Shown here: positions 11,088 through 22,037 of the stretch, piece after piece
Layout: the number at the start of each line of letters is the position of its first letter
How positions within the stretch are numbered: position 1 is the first letter of the stretch
Origin: Vandiemenella viatica
Taxonomy: Eukaryota; Arthropoda; Insecta; Orthoptera; Morabidae
Direction of reading: 5' to 3'
Assembly: GCA_031002005.1 (NCBI GenBank)
Contig: JARYHS010008074.1
Location: forward strand, 281,295,930 to 281,359,929
Length of the DNA: 64,000 bases
Program-made: the position numbers and the translations under genes
The notes under the pieces: model-generated
Database searches by the model: none
Seen by the model: the letters and a program-made list of their open reading frames with translations, nothing else
Told to the model about the DNA's origin: nothing

Positions 11088-11690
11088 TATTTGGCCATAC
11101 TATGAAAGTTGAAAGTGCATACAGGTCTAATTGTTGAACATTTTTATCTCAAGTTTTAGGGTTTTTTTGACTTAAATGTTCTTTATAAATAAGTTTTATA
11201 CTACATTAACATACTTGACTGAAACTAAATGAGAAAATTGTTAAAATGTTTTTAATGTGTCTTTTTAATATATAGAAAAATATATATTAATATATGTATT
11301 TTTAAAACTAATATAAAGTCAGATGGTATTCTTGATGAACATTGTGAACAATATATTTTGAATGTATAATATATAAATTATTAAAATGATAAGGACAAAA
11401 TAGCTTGAATGAATACAGTTAGTGTAGAAAATGATGTATGTAACCAATTTTATTGAGATATGTTTTAAAAGATAACAATTTCAAGTGTTTGATATTGGAA
11501 GAGGTTTATAAAGTCCCCTTCTTAATAAATGGCTATTTGTAATACCTAACATTGGAATGTATGTCATATTACTTTTTGATGGCGTTTCCTCCACTCAATT
11601 GTTGCATTTTGAAATTGCTTTACAGAATTTCTTCCCCTCAATTGTTGCTAAAATATTTTTGAAAAATGTTATATCTGAAAATAAACATCA
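11088..11690 (+). promoter_or_regulatory. IP6K-like 3' UTR with polyadenylation signals
   Basis: AT-rich sequence directly after the stop codon. AATAAA hexamers occur at 11524-11529 and 11680-11685, both plausible poly(A) signals. The true cleavage site cannot be chosen from sequence alone. Confidence 0.5.
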
Positions 11691-11699
11691 AATAACACC

Positions 11700-12390
11700 T
11701 TTATTCAGCAGTTATTCACTAGTTATTCACTAGTATGCACAATTTATGGAATTATATGTCCTTACTAACAGCAGTGTGAGGTTTTTGTGTCTCATTTGTA
11801 AATTCAGTGTGTTTTATACATCTCGTAGCAATAGCACACAACTTAGAATTTGGCGATCTTGCATCATGAACAATTGTATCAATGTTTTAACGCAAAGCTA
11901 ACTTCCAAGATAGTTGGTAATAGGAAAGTAAATTTTTATCCCAGCTCTTCATGGAAGGAATTATTTGTGTTATTTATTAAACCATGTTTTAAAGATTTTG
12001 AAAATATTAATAAGAAAAAAATAAATGCTGTTAGTACTACAATCTAATCAAGAAGTTGCTTATAGCTTGTTGCTTGTACCGTTATATGAGTCTTGGTCTT
12101 CAAATTTATTGATTCCTGTTTTATATGTAAAAAAGTTTTAATACAGACTGAAAATATACTTGAAAAATCATGATGTCTAGGTATATTACAGCCAATTTTA
12201 GTTATTTAATTATTTCAAAGAAGGAAAAAGTACTTTTTGTGACCATGGCTACAACCAATTTTAATTAAGAAAAGGTATGCAAATTAATCTTGAATTATAT
12301 ACATCTTTAAACAGATGCTTTAGTAAGTATTTCTCTTGCTTCTTCATCAGATGAAACTTATAATGACTATTACATCATTATATTAATTGT
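11700..12390. other. No gene seen
   Basis: AT-rich sequence downstream of the IP6K-like gene. No coding region or repeat border was recognised; part may still belong to a longer 3' UTR. Confidence 0.5.
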
Positions 12391-12394
12391 TCAA

Positions 12395-12540
12395 ATTTAG
12401 GTAACAATGAAAGGAAAGAAATGCCACGAGGCAATATTTATATGTTTGTGTGTTGTTTTGTGTTGCTGCTGCCCTCCTCCCTTCAACTTTGATGAGTGTT
12501 GGGTGTATTTTACCTGTCCTTTCCATATAAATTGTTCCAA
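12395..12540 (+). repeat. Penelope-type pseudo-LTR fragment
   Basis: Contains GAGGCAATATTTATATG, TGTGTGTTGTTTTGTG and CCCTCCTCCCTTCAACTTTG, followed by GATGAGTGTTGGGTGTATTT and CTGTCCTTTCC. The order and wording match the right arm of the palindrome at 15452-15637 and the reversed sequence at 62583-62650, so it is another copy of the same terminal repeat. Confidence 0.5.
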
Positions 12541-12559
12541 TTTGATTTACTGGGCTGAT

Positions 12560-13085
12560 CCTGTTCATTATTTAAGAACTTTAGAGATGAAAATGCTTTC
12601 ATATCCTTTACTTCTATGTCATGTGTTTAACTATGAGCATTGCAGAAATTGTGTAACATATTCCTAGAATTCCAAAGATTTTGTTACAAAAACATCCTAA
12701 TCAATAGATCTTGTATTAATCATCATGGTGTAATCACTTCAATATGAACTTGAATGTTTACTGAAATAAGAGTGCTGAAATATTGCTCATTGTAAGTAAG
12801 TAATGACCATCTACAAAAGTTTTTAGCCCATAATACACGAACTTTAGGACATCACACACCATACATAAACATCTTGCAACATGCTACTTATTTATTCTCT
12901 GCATTAAAGAATCATGTGTAGTTTTCCCTTTAAACTAAAATGTCAGGCTTATGCAGAATTTAGCTTGTCTAAAACATGTTTTTATTTTATCCATATCCAT
13001 GTGCATCTTGCAAAATCAAAGCTTTTGATAGAGATGACACTGTGAAATTGACATAGTTCAAAATGTCATTTCTCTTATCTCATAT
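12560..13085. other. No gene seen
   Basis: AT-rich spacer without recognised features. Confidence 0.45.
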
Positions 13086-13089
13086 TCAG

Positions 13090-13340
13090 GAGCAACCTTA
13101 AGCATTGCAAGGCTCTAGGGCAGATTTTCGCAAAGCCCTTGGCCTTTGTGCAGTGTATTTCTTATGATTGACGAGAAATGAAAAAATTATAAATAAATAA
13201 ATTTTGAATTTAAAAATATTATATTAGAAGGTTTATTAAAGTTAACAAAACATAAAAACAACACATTATTGATGATAAACTAAGGTATATAAATGCCTTG
13301 AAAGATATATGCGGGGATTTAAAAATAATGTTTGTGGCTT
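13090..13340 (-). repeat. hAT terminal segment (same family as 30.4-32.4 kb)
   Basis: About 150 bp (13176-13330) are similar, in inverted orientation, to 32264-32400 next to the ZMYM1-type hAT pseudogene; both contain CCTTGAAAGATAT(A)..G.GGGATTTAAA and AGATAAACT-like blocks. The outer part (CCTTAAGCATTGCAAGG.., CTAGGGCAG) resembles a hAT end. It is a terminal fragment or short non-autonomous copy without coding sequence. Confidence 0.5.
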
Positions 13341-13344
13341 TTCC

Positions 13345-14435
13345 TACGGCTAAAATCCTGCAATTCAACCATCAGCTTTCATGCGAACAGATTTCATAAA
13401 TCTTGTTTTCCACATAAAACTAACTCTGAAATAATTTAAAAGTAGTTTTACACAGTTCTTTTTAACAACCCACTGTTAACTATAAGTACTGTTAATGACG
13501 TAAGATTCACTAAAACTTAAGATCATTTAATGTTTATTTATCTACTGAAAGATTTATTTCCTACTTACGATTTTGTAATGCATTCAGGTCAGGCCACACC
13601 AGATTAATACTAATCCACACAGTAATGGCCTTGACATTTCTCTTATTATTGGCACTAACTTGATTGAAATTAGTTGAAACAATACTGTGTGTCCTCAGAT
13701 GTGGCCGACACCCTGCCATCGTCAATTTGGTTTACTAATTGACGGTGTGTGGTGTGGACCTGTGTCGGGCTGGTGGATATGGAGAAACATATGGAGGCAG
13801 TTCGTAAATTTTTGGTCCTTTATGACCAAATGTTTTCATGTTATCAGTTACCTTAAAAAATGTCTTTCTTCAACCTCATCTCCATGTTGATTAGATGATT
13901 GTAAAATGTAGATTGCATCATTTTAAAGTAAGGTCTCTGAAACTCATAGCTCCGGGTACCTCTATAAAATTTCCCAAACAATGGCAAACCCCTTAAAAAA
14001 ATTGTTCTTTTTATTTTTTTTAATGAGAATTTTTTGTTTAAAAAAATTAATAGTCACAAAGAGCAATATTTTATTGATTAATTTGATGGATGGGCTTGTT
14101 TCTAGTCGCAAGATGAATCGATTTTAGGAGCATTTTTGCCCATTTTCAATCTCAATTATCCATGTTGCCTGTTGCACTCTAAGAGATGCCCAGTCAGCAG
14201 CCATATCGTAAATCTTGTTGTGAAGCCCCTAGGTGTTCGCATATCTCACTTTGAGAAACTATTCTAAAGCAATCGTAATTTTTATTTCGTTATTCATCAG
14301 ATACTGTAACATAGGTAGCACCCCTTTTTTCTGTTTTGTGATAGCAGAAACAAATTACATTGTATTGAAAAAGAGTACATTTATTTTCTAATGTTTGAAA
14401 ACATATTTTTCATTACTTATAAATGTCCCAATAAT
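13345..14435. other. No gene seen
   Basis: No recognisable gene. An open frame at 13687-13890 has no family resemblance and is probably chance. The composition is AT-rich throughout. Confidence 0.45.
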
Positions 14436-14439
14436 AACC

Positions 14440-14970
14440 CAATGTCTTAGATGGCTATGGCTTGCGATTGGGGTATGGAGGATCCTCGGTTAAAATCCCA
14501 ATCTCTGTTCCAACTTCTGCATGCCTTGAATTGAATTTTACCTCTGGAAAAACATTGATCTGTTAGTGCGAAATGCAAGGACACTCGGAGATTGTAATTC
14601 CGTGTTAAACAGTAGGTTTCCTTTTCCTAGTAGGATTACCAGGGTAAGTTAGGTTGCTACCAGTGGCGTAGCTAGGTCAACAAGGGACCCGGTGCAAAAA
14701 AAATTTTTCTGGCCAGATGGGCGACCTTTTCTTTTGCTATGTGTTGCTGGTAAGGGCCCCCTGAGCAGTGGTTGGGGGCCCCCTCAGCCGTGAGAGGGCC
14801 CTTAGTGAGGGGCTTCCTGTGTCTCAGGTCGCCTGTTTGCCATGAAGGCTCGTGGGCTCCCAGATGTGTGCTTTGGGGCCCTATAGTAGCTACTACGCCC
14901 CTGGTTGCTACAAGAGAGGTGCACTCCGCAGCCGGTAAGAAATTATGTGACTAAGTCTTTAAGACGTAAT
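14440..14970 (+). mobile_element. tRNA-derived SINE, split by a hAT MITE
   Basis: The head has an A-box-like TAGATGGCTATGGCTTGCG and a B box GGTTAAAATCC at 14488-14498. The body runs to 14660, is interrupted by the MITE at 14661-14903, and resumes after the duplicated GTTGCTAC to end near AAGTCTTTAAGACGTAATAAA. A second, uninterrupted copy on the minus strand at about 30003-30240 shows the same head, body and end, which proves the two halves belong together. Confidence 0.75.
14661..14903. mobile_element. hAT MITE inserted in the SINE
   Basis: A 243-bp element starting CAGTGGCGTAGCTAGG and ending, reversed, CAGGGGCGTAGTAGCT. It is flanked by perfect 8-bp duplications GTTGCTAC (14653-14660 and 14904-14911). 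The interior is rich in GGGGCCC. It belongs to the same family as 7318-7701 and carries no transposase gene. Confidence 0.9.
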
Positions 14971-14980
14971 AAACAGTTAT

Positions 14981-17612
14981 TTGTCTGACCATCGGGCACA
15001 ATACATTGACGTGTTAAATTTTACAACTAAAAGTGAAATATATGAAAAAAGGGAATTCAGAAAAATAACAGATGAAAACACCAAAGAACTTAACAAACAC
15101 CTGGTAAAAGAGTCTTGGATGTATATATTTATTGCTGATAGTGTAAATAATAAATGGGATGCTTTCTACAAAAATTTTAATAAATCATTTAACCATTTTT
15201 GTCCAATTGTAACAAAGAAAACGCAGATAAACCATAAAACCAAAATTAAACTACAATCAAATAATATAAGATAGGATAGGGAAAATAAACAGTTACCCGT
15301 CACTTACCACAGATGAAGGCAGGAGGGCGAAACACGTAAAAACACAAAAACAAAAGAATTACACAATATTTCGACTTTTCAGTCTTACTCGTGTAGGAGG
15401 CGAGACATATGGCAGGGGGAAAGATGTGGTCACATCCGAGCCCGCCACATGAATGTGGCGGGCTCGGATGTGACCACATCTTTCCCCCTGCCATATGTCT
15501 CGCCTCCTACACGAGTAAGACTGAAAAGTCGAAATATTGTGTAATTCTTTTGTTTTTGTGTTTTTACGTGTTTCGCCCTCCTGCCTTCATCTGTGGTAAG
15601 TGACGGGTAACTGTTTATTTTCCCTATCCTATCTTATTTTCAGTGCCTCGCGGCAGTTTCTTTGTTTCCTTTATCCAATCAAATAATATAGCAATACAAG
15701 AAAAAAATGAAAGATATGTACCATTTATATCAGTCATCAGGTGTCTCATACTACAAAAATATGTATAAATTTTATAAAAAAAATGTTTCGATGTGAACTA
15801 CAGAATTTGAAAGCGGGAATTTATGGGAAAAAAATTGTTGATTCAAATAACATTGGGAAAACCACCTGGGGTCTAATAAATGATGTAAGAAAGGACAAGC
15901 AGGAGATGGAGAATATTGAATTAAATGCAAATGGAAAAATAGAAAAAGATCCCAGTAACATTAGCAACATGTTTAATGATTGCTTCCTAAATGTAGGAGA
16001 ACCCATGAATAGCAATAGAGTAATTGCAGATAATAGAATTAATTACTCCATCAATAAATCAATATTTTTGTATGAGACAACAGAAGAAGCGTTAAGTAGT
16101 ATTATAAAAAATTTAAGAAGTAAGAACTCTGGTGGGTGGGATGGCATAACTACCTTTATATTGAAACAGTGTAAGGAAGCCCTTCGAAAGCCATTGACAT
16201 TTTTGATAAATGAATCCATAGCAAATGAGGAATTTCCAAATTGTCTGAAAATCAGCATAGTTAGGCCTGTATTTAAGAAAGGCAACAAGAAAGATATTGG
16301 TAACTACAGACCTATTACTCTGACCTCTGTTCTGAGCAAACTATTTGAAAAAAGTTATCCTAGTGAGATTGAATAACTTCATATTACAAAATAGCATCAT
16401 TAATCCCTTCCAGTATGGTTTTCAGAAGGGGTTATCCACTACTGCTGTAACTCAGTTTATACATGAGGTTTTAGAAAAATTAGATAAAAAAACATAAAGT
16501 TGCTGGATTATTCCTAGACCTCTCAAAAGCATTTGATTGTGTTGATAACCATCTACTACTTCGCAAATTAGAAAATTATGGAATTAGAGGACTAGCTAAT
16601 AAACTACTGTCATCCTACATCCAAAATAGACCTCAATACACAGAAATTTATTTTAAAAATGGCGAATCAGTAAGTAAGGTAAAATCAAAAATGGGTGTAG
16701 TTAGATGTGGTTTCCCTCAGGGATCTGTACTTGGTCCTTTACTATTTGTTTTGTATATAAATGATATGGATATACCAAATAAAAGTAGAATTATAACATA
16801 TGCAGATGATACAGTACTACAGCAATTTGCTGGGATAGCAATGATTCCACATTAGAGACAACTACTACTAAGACCTCAATGAGTTATCAGAACACTTTGA
16901 TGTACCTAAATGGATTAATTTGTAATAAGAAAAAACATGTTTAATAAAGTTTGAATTAAGAAATCATGATATAGACAATAAATTAAGATTAATAACTAGT
17001 GAATGAAGCATCTATGAAACATATGGATACAAGTTCCTAGGAATATATGTTGACAAGTTCCTAACATGGAAGCCACATGTTGGTTTTGTATGCAAAAAAG
17101 TGAGTAAAGGCATTTTTCTAATCAACCAGTTATCAAAAGTCTTGGACAGCAATATTCTAAAAACTGCATACTATGGAATAATCTTTCCACATATGTTCTA
17201 TGGTATTGAAGTCTGGGGATCTAGTTCTCATATAAATATGCATCGATTGTTACTGCTGCAGAAAAGATGTATTAGAATAATGTACAAGCTAGATAGAAAA
17301 GAATCGTGCAGAGAAATATTTAGACAGAAAAATATTCTTATGGTATTTTCACTATATGTATATAGGGTTTTACTATTGATTCAAGGTAATCCTCACTTTA
17401 ACCACACAAATAGTGAAATTCATAAATATAACACTCGTACCAAGACAGACCTTCATATCAAAAGACATAACTCTAAGGCAGCCTATGAAATGGGAGCCAG
17501 GCTATATAATAAACTTCCAGCTCATCTAAAGCTATTGACTGGGAATGAATTCAAAATTGGAATAAAATCTTATCTATGTAATAAGGTCTTGTACAAACTT
17601 GATAAATTGTAA
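14981..17612 (+). pseudogene. LINE endonuclease-reverse transcriptase pseudogene
   Basis: First piece (14981-15274) starts with SDHRAQYIDV, the SDH catalytic motif of the AP-endonuclease domain, and runs into the endonuclease-RT linker. After the insertion, 15741-16376 contains the fingers region, with VRPVFKKGNKKDIGNYRPITLTSVLSK split over two recognisable blocks. Beyond a frameshift near 16376 come QYGFQKGLST, FLDLSKAFDCVD, FPQGSVLGPLLFVLYINDM and the catalytic TYADDTV (about 16797-16817). The last frame (17100-17612) covers the thumb and C-terminal region ending in YNKLPAHLK. Several frameshifts and stops prevent function. Confidence 0.85.
15269..15675. mobile_element. Palindromic Penelope-type insertion with 15-bp TSD
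   Basis: The host LINE is split by this 407-bp block. CAATCAAATAATATA occurs at 15254-15268 and again at 15676-15690, a 15-bp target duplication. Bases 15266-15637 form a near-perfect inverted repeat with two arms of about 185 bp around a 2-base centre (15451-15452). A unique tail of 38 bases follows the right arm. The arms match the pLTR-like repeats at 12.4 and 62.6 kb. Inverted terminal repeats and long, variable target duplications fit Penelope-like elements, so this is probably two opposed pLTR copies without the body. Confidence 0.7.
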
Positions 17613-17700
17613 AAAAATATATGTATGAATGAACCTTTTGTATTGACTTTGCTAGAAACTTGTATCACAAGCATATTGGCAATAAAAAATTATTATTACC

Positions 17701-18037
17701 ACACGAAATTATTTTGCAGTATATTTCCAGTCTGTATTTAAATTAAAATATGCAATGATCTCATACTTTATTAATAAAAATATCGAAAGTAATCACGAAC
17801 AGAAGGAACAGGTGCAAAATAATTGACGTTTGACATTTTATTATGATTGAGTTCAGAAACGTGAGAATCTTTCAATCCAGTACAGTGCGCGAAAGAGTTT
17901 CAGTGATGGTTTGTGAAGACTGCATTTGAATAACAGTGAGATAAGGTGTCGGGTAAAGAAAGTATTTTAACGTAGGCCTACTTTATTACTTTTGTAGAGT
18001 ATAAAGTGCTCTTAAAAAACTCACTTTTATGGATGTT
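17701..18037. repeat. Spacer with a repeat shared with 29.86 kb
   Basis: The block around 17826-17886 (GACGTTTGACATTTTATTAT.., CAGAAACGTGAGAATC.., TTCAATCCAGTACAG) is an inverted counterpart of 29863-29935. It is a dispersed repeat of unknown family. The remainder, up to the gap, holds no recognised gene. Confidence 0.45.
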
Positions 18038-19037
18038 NNNNNNNNNNNNNNNNNNNNNNNNNNNNNNNNNNNNNNNNNNNNNNNNNNNNNNNNNNNNNNN
18101 NNNNNNNNNNNNNNNNNNNNNNNNNNNNNNNNNNNNNNNNNNNNNNNNNNNNNNNNNNNNNNNNNNNNNNNNNNNNNNNNNNNNNNNNNNNNNNNNNNNN
18201 NNNNNNNNNNNNNNNNNNNNNNNNNNNNNNNNNNNNNNNNNNNNNNNNNNNNNNNNNNNNNNNNNNNNNNNNNNNNNNNNNNNNNNNNNNNNNNNNNNNN
18301 NNNNNNNNNNNNNNNNNNNNNNNNNNNNNNNNNNNNNNNNNNNNNNNNNNNNNNNNNNNNNNNNNNNNNNNNNNNNNNNNNNNNNNNNNNNNNNNNNNNN
18401 NNNNNNNNNNNNNNNNNNNNNNNNNNNNNNNNNNNNNNNNNNNNNNNNNNNNNNNNNNNNNNNNNNNNNNNNNNNNNNNNNNNNNNNNNNNNNNNNNNNN
18501 NNNNNNNNNNNNNNNNNNNNNNNNNNNNNNNNNNNNNNNNNNNNNNNNNNNNNNNNNNNNNNNNNNNNNNNNNNNNNNNNNNNNNNNNNNNNNNNNNNNN
18601 NNNNNNNNNNNNNNNNNNNNNNNNNNNNNNNNNNNNNNNNNNNNNNNNNNNNNNNNNNNNNNNNNNNNNNNNNNNNNNNNNNNNNNNNNNNNNNNNNNNN
18701 NNNNNNNNNNNNNNNNNNNNNNNNNNNNNNNNNNNNNNNNNNNNNNNNNNNNNNNNNNNNNNNNNNNNNNNNNNNNNNNNNNNNNNNNNNNNNNNNNNNN
18801 NNNNNNNNNNNNNNNNNNNNNNNNNNNNNNNNNNNNNNNNNNNNNNNNNNNNNNNNNNNNNNNNNNNNNNNNNNNNNNNNNNNNNNNNNNNNNNNNNNNN
18901 NNNNNNNNNNNNNNNNNNNNNNNNNNNNNNNNNNNNNNNNNNNNNNNNNNNNNNNNNNNNNNNNNNNNNNNNNNNNNNNNNNNNNNNNNNNNNNNNNNNN
19001 NNNNNNNNNNNNNNNNNNNNNNNNNNNNNNNNNNNNN
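18038..19037. other. Assembly gap (1000 N)
   Basis: Exactly 1000 N. The round number suggests a placeholder of unknown true size, so no feature may be inferred across it. Confidence 0.99.
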
Positions 19038-19528
19038 GATATTGAGGATTAATTAAACATTTGGGAAGCGTGAGATGATCAGAGAATTAAATAAAATCAA
19101 TTATTTGTAAAGGTTAGTCGTTTCCACGAAGCATTGTTGAGCGCGGAGGCGCGCAGTAAAGTAATTGTTCAGTCAGTCGCGAGCAGAGACAATGTCACGA
19201 GAGAGTCATAACGCGGCACGTGAAGTCGTAAAGTGAACCCGACTTCCTTTAATTAGTTATTGAGTGTACATAAAAGCATTATGAATGTGTCCTTTAACCA
19301 TTTTCGACAAATGTTTCGTGAAAAAAGACGGGACGGTAGTATTTCAAGGTTGGAACGCAGCGTGTAACTTAACTAGACTGAAGCGTGGTCAGAATCTGAA
19401 GTCTGAGGAGAAGTGGTACAATAAGATTTATCCACGGTCAAAGTAAAGACTCTAATTAGAGGTGGTGGTGGATTTCATGTATGTGTTGTGTGAATAAATC
19501 CAGAGTGAACTTTAAAGCGTACTGTGAT
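19038..19528. other. Unassigned sequence, possibly LTR or UTR
   Basis: A GC-richer region (GAGCGCGGAGGCGCGCAG.., CAGTCAGTCGCGAGCAG..) with an AATAAA near 19493. It could be the leader of a retrotransposon or an untranslated exon. No protein-coding sequence is seen, and it is cut on the left by the gap and on the right by a hAT element. Confidence 0.3.
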
Positions 19529-20478
19529 TAGGGATGATCGATATTAGAAAAACATCGATGTTGACATCGATGTTAACATCGATTCAAAAGTATCGATGTG
19601 CGATAAACATCGACAGAAAAACATCGATATGTCTAAAACATCGATGTTTTCGGTAGGAAGTAAAACTGTTTATTCTATTTATTAAATGTGTTTATTGTTA
19701 TTGAAAATACAATACAATATTTCGCCAATATCTATTAATATCGCTCATTCCTAACCGTATGTAATCCCTCCGTCACTGGCCCACCATGCAATACAAAAAG
19801 CGTTAAGCATTTAGTAATTCACTCACCTGCATGCAAAGCCAACCGACACCGAAAAAAGAATCCTTAACACTCCTTCAATGCAAAACAAAAGCAGCAACCA
19901 GGAAATACTTAATCTCGGGCAATGTATCCACTTTTTACACAAAATAAACTAAAAGTATGAAATAATACAGTGAACAAACTCATGGTGCCTACATTGTTGG
20001 GATATATTACCGCAAAAGATACTGGTCAAAGAAATAATAATACAATACAGAATAAAGATTTACCATACCTGTTATTTCGTAATTTACAATATCAATAGCA
20101 AATTAAATTCGCTTCGCTACACAAGTTCACTCACAACACACACGCACTTACGAGAATCAAGCGAGCGTTGAAGTTGACAGTATTTTTTTTTTTTATTAAT
20201 CCCTTAGAAAATGCAGAGATGTAAACTATTCGTACGGCCTACTCCGGTTACGTTGATCAGTATCATCTAGTGTAAAATAGTTGAACTTGATAGTCATCTA
20301 GCTAGTACATCCAATGCACGCTAGATGGCCCTAAAGAATATATTGACGTTTCGATATTTTATTCTCTTAGCATCGATGTGTCGATGTTATCGAAGTCAAA
20401 ACATCGATGTCAAAATATCGATGTTTTCGAGCTAAACATAGATGTTTATTCACCATCGATGAATATCGATCATCCCTA
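19529..20478. mobile_element. hAT MITE with arrays of CATCGATG
   Basis: A 950-bp element with terminal repeats TAGGGATGATCGATATT at both ends and a perfect 8-bp target duplication ACTGTGAT (19521-19528, 20479-20486). The first 120 and last 110 bases are packed with copies and near-copies of AACATCGATGTT in both orientations, while the 700-bp core is AT-rich and non-coding. Clustered subterminal motifs in hAT elements are usually transposase binding sites. No transposase is encoded. Confidence 0.92.
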
Positions 20479-20486
20479 ACTGTGAT

Positions 20487-21306
20487 GATATTTCTGGAAC
20501 AAGTAGAAACCTGCAAGCCCAACAATCACATTATCACATGCTTTATCGCAAGCCCGCTCAAACATTCATTTGCATGTTATTCTCTATGCAGAGGCGGTCT
20601 TAGGGGGTGGCGAACAGGAGGAGCCTCGCGCAACAACAACAAAAATTATCTTTAGCTATTAGTGATAACAATAAAATAAAGTTTAATCGATAGTAAAGTA
20701 TATATTAGTTAGTACCTAATCAAAATGCTCATTTAGATCTTCTCATTGTCACATTTGTATAGCAAGTAAGATTAATGGTATAAAAATTAAATAATTTATC
20801 ACTGAATAATAATATTTTTTATAATTTAACTGTAAAACATAGTCGAAAAATTCATTAATGTTTGAATCTCCGGTATTAGAAAACCCATTTGAACGCTCAG
20901 TTTCTTACTTTCATAATGTTTACGCTCGGGAAATCGCCGTGTTTCATTTCGTTCGTCAACTCCTGTCACCTTACGCTGGAAGATCGAGTCACACTTGACC
21001 TGCACTGCTCCGCACCGTCACCGAACCGACATTCGGCCGAGTGAAGAAGACTCACCCTTCCTGTGTTCACATTTGTCCGTAGCTCGGCCGTGTGACGAAT
21101 GTGTTCCTGCTGACCTCACTCTCCTTTAACGTTTTGATTTGGTTGTTTCCCTAAATATGAGTTGGGAGTCAGCCAAGATTGCCAACTATATTCTATTATA
21201 GTGTTCTTTATTTTGCGTAGGCGTACTTTACAATCTACGAAAGTAATAAAGTACGTTAAAATATTTTCTTTATCTGACTCACGTCGATCCTTTTCTCACA
21301 AAAATA
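20487..21306. other. No gene seen; possible hAT end at about 20590
   Basis: Near 20590 the sequence CAGAGGCGGTCTTAGGGGG resembles the end of ZMYM1-type hAT elements, but no partner end was found. The segment 20930-21120 is GC-rich and unassigned. Confidence 0.35.
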
Positions 21307-22037
21307 CAGGGCGTTTCATTTATGACGCGTCCGCGCGCAATAATCCCCTGGGGCAGCACCGGCTCGCTTGCCGGCAGCTCACACGGGGCAGCGCCCGCGC
21401 TCGGGAACTCTCTGCTCGGGAACGGCTCTTGAGTGCGTCGATTTCTTACCCTATAGCTAAGGTGACCAGACGTCCCGCTTTTGGCGGGACAGTCCCAATT
21501 TTTAACAATTTGTCCCGTGGTGTTTTAAACCACGATTTTTTAAACGTATGCATGACAAGCTAGAGCAGTGGTGTGCTGCGACAAGGTGAAAGGTGTGCCG
21601 TGAAATTTTACCAGTTATAAGGAATTAATTGCCAATTTTTTTTATTAATTGCATTTTAGTTTCATGTGCCGCGTATTGCTACGTAATACGTATTTTAAGA
21701 AATACTCACACTTGCTATTAGTTATGTTTATTCATTTTCAAAATTTTTTTTTTCTTCCTCGCCTCTACTGCTGCGCTTTGAGGTGCCGTTATATTTACCG
21801 CATGTTCTGTGTATGCGCTTTTCCCTCAGTCTAAACTGCTGGGATTAGCAGAACTTACCAAGCCTTATTTTATTAAGTGTTCGGTGTTGGTGCTTCTCCA
21901 ACAATTCTACTTTGTTCCTGTACCGTTGCACATCATTGTAAAAACAATGGGTACTTCTTTGAAGTGTATAAATCCCGCTTCTTACAGTTACTTCCGTTCT
22001 ACCATAGCTGTGCTCTGAAGAGGTCTGAAAACTGTTA

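Larger units (their letters stand above)
14975..17700 (+). mobile_element. LINE (Jockey/CR1-like), broken by a palindromic insertion
   Basis: A 5'-truncated non-LTR retrotransposon. Order: the end of the AP endonuclease (SDHRAQ), linker, reverse transcriptase, C-terminal region, and a 3' end with AATAAAAAATTATTATTA. It is interrupted by a 407-bp insertion (15269-15675) with a 15-bp target duplication. Numerous frameshifts show it is dead. It begins directly after the SINE end. Confidence 0.85.

Noticed and set aside
15300..15603. Two identical 64-residue open frames on opposite strands
   Set aside because: They are the two arms of the palindrome read from both sides, not genes.
18006..19052. 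Long open frames through the N gap
   Set aside because: They consist only of undetermined bases read as X; there is no sequence to support a gene.
21162..21563. A 133-residue frame over the mariner left end
   Set aside because: It spans the boundaries of three elements (flank, mariner-type repeat, hAT A), so it cannot be an ancestral gene.
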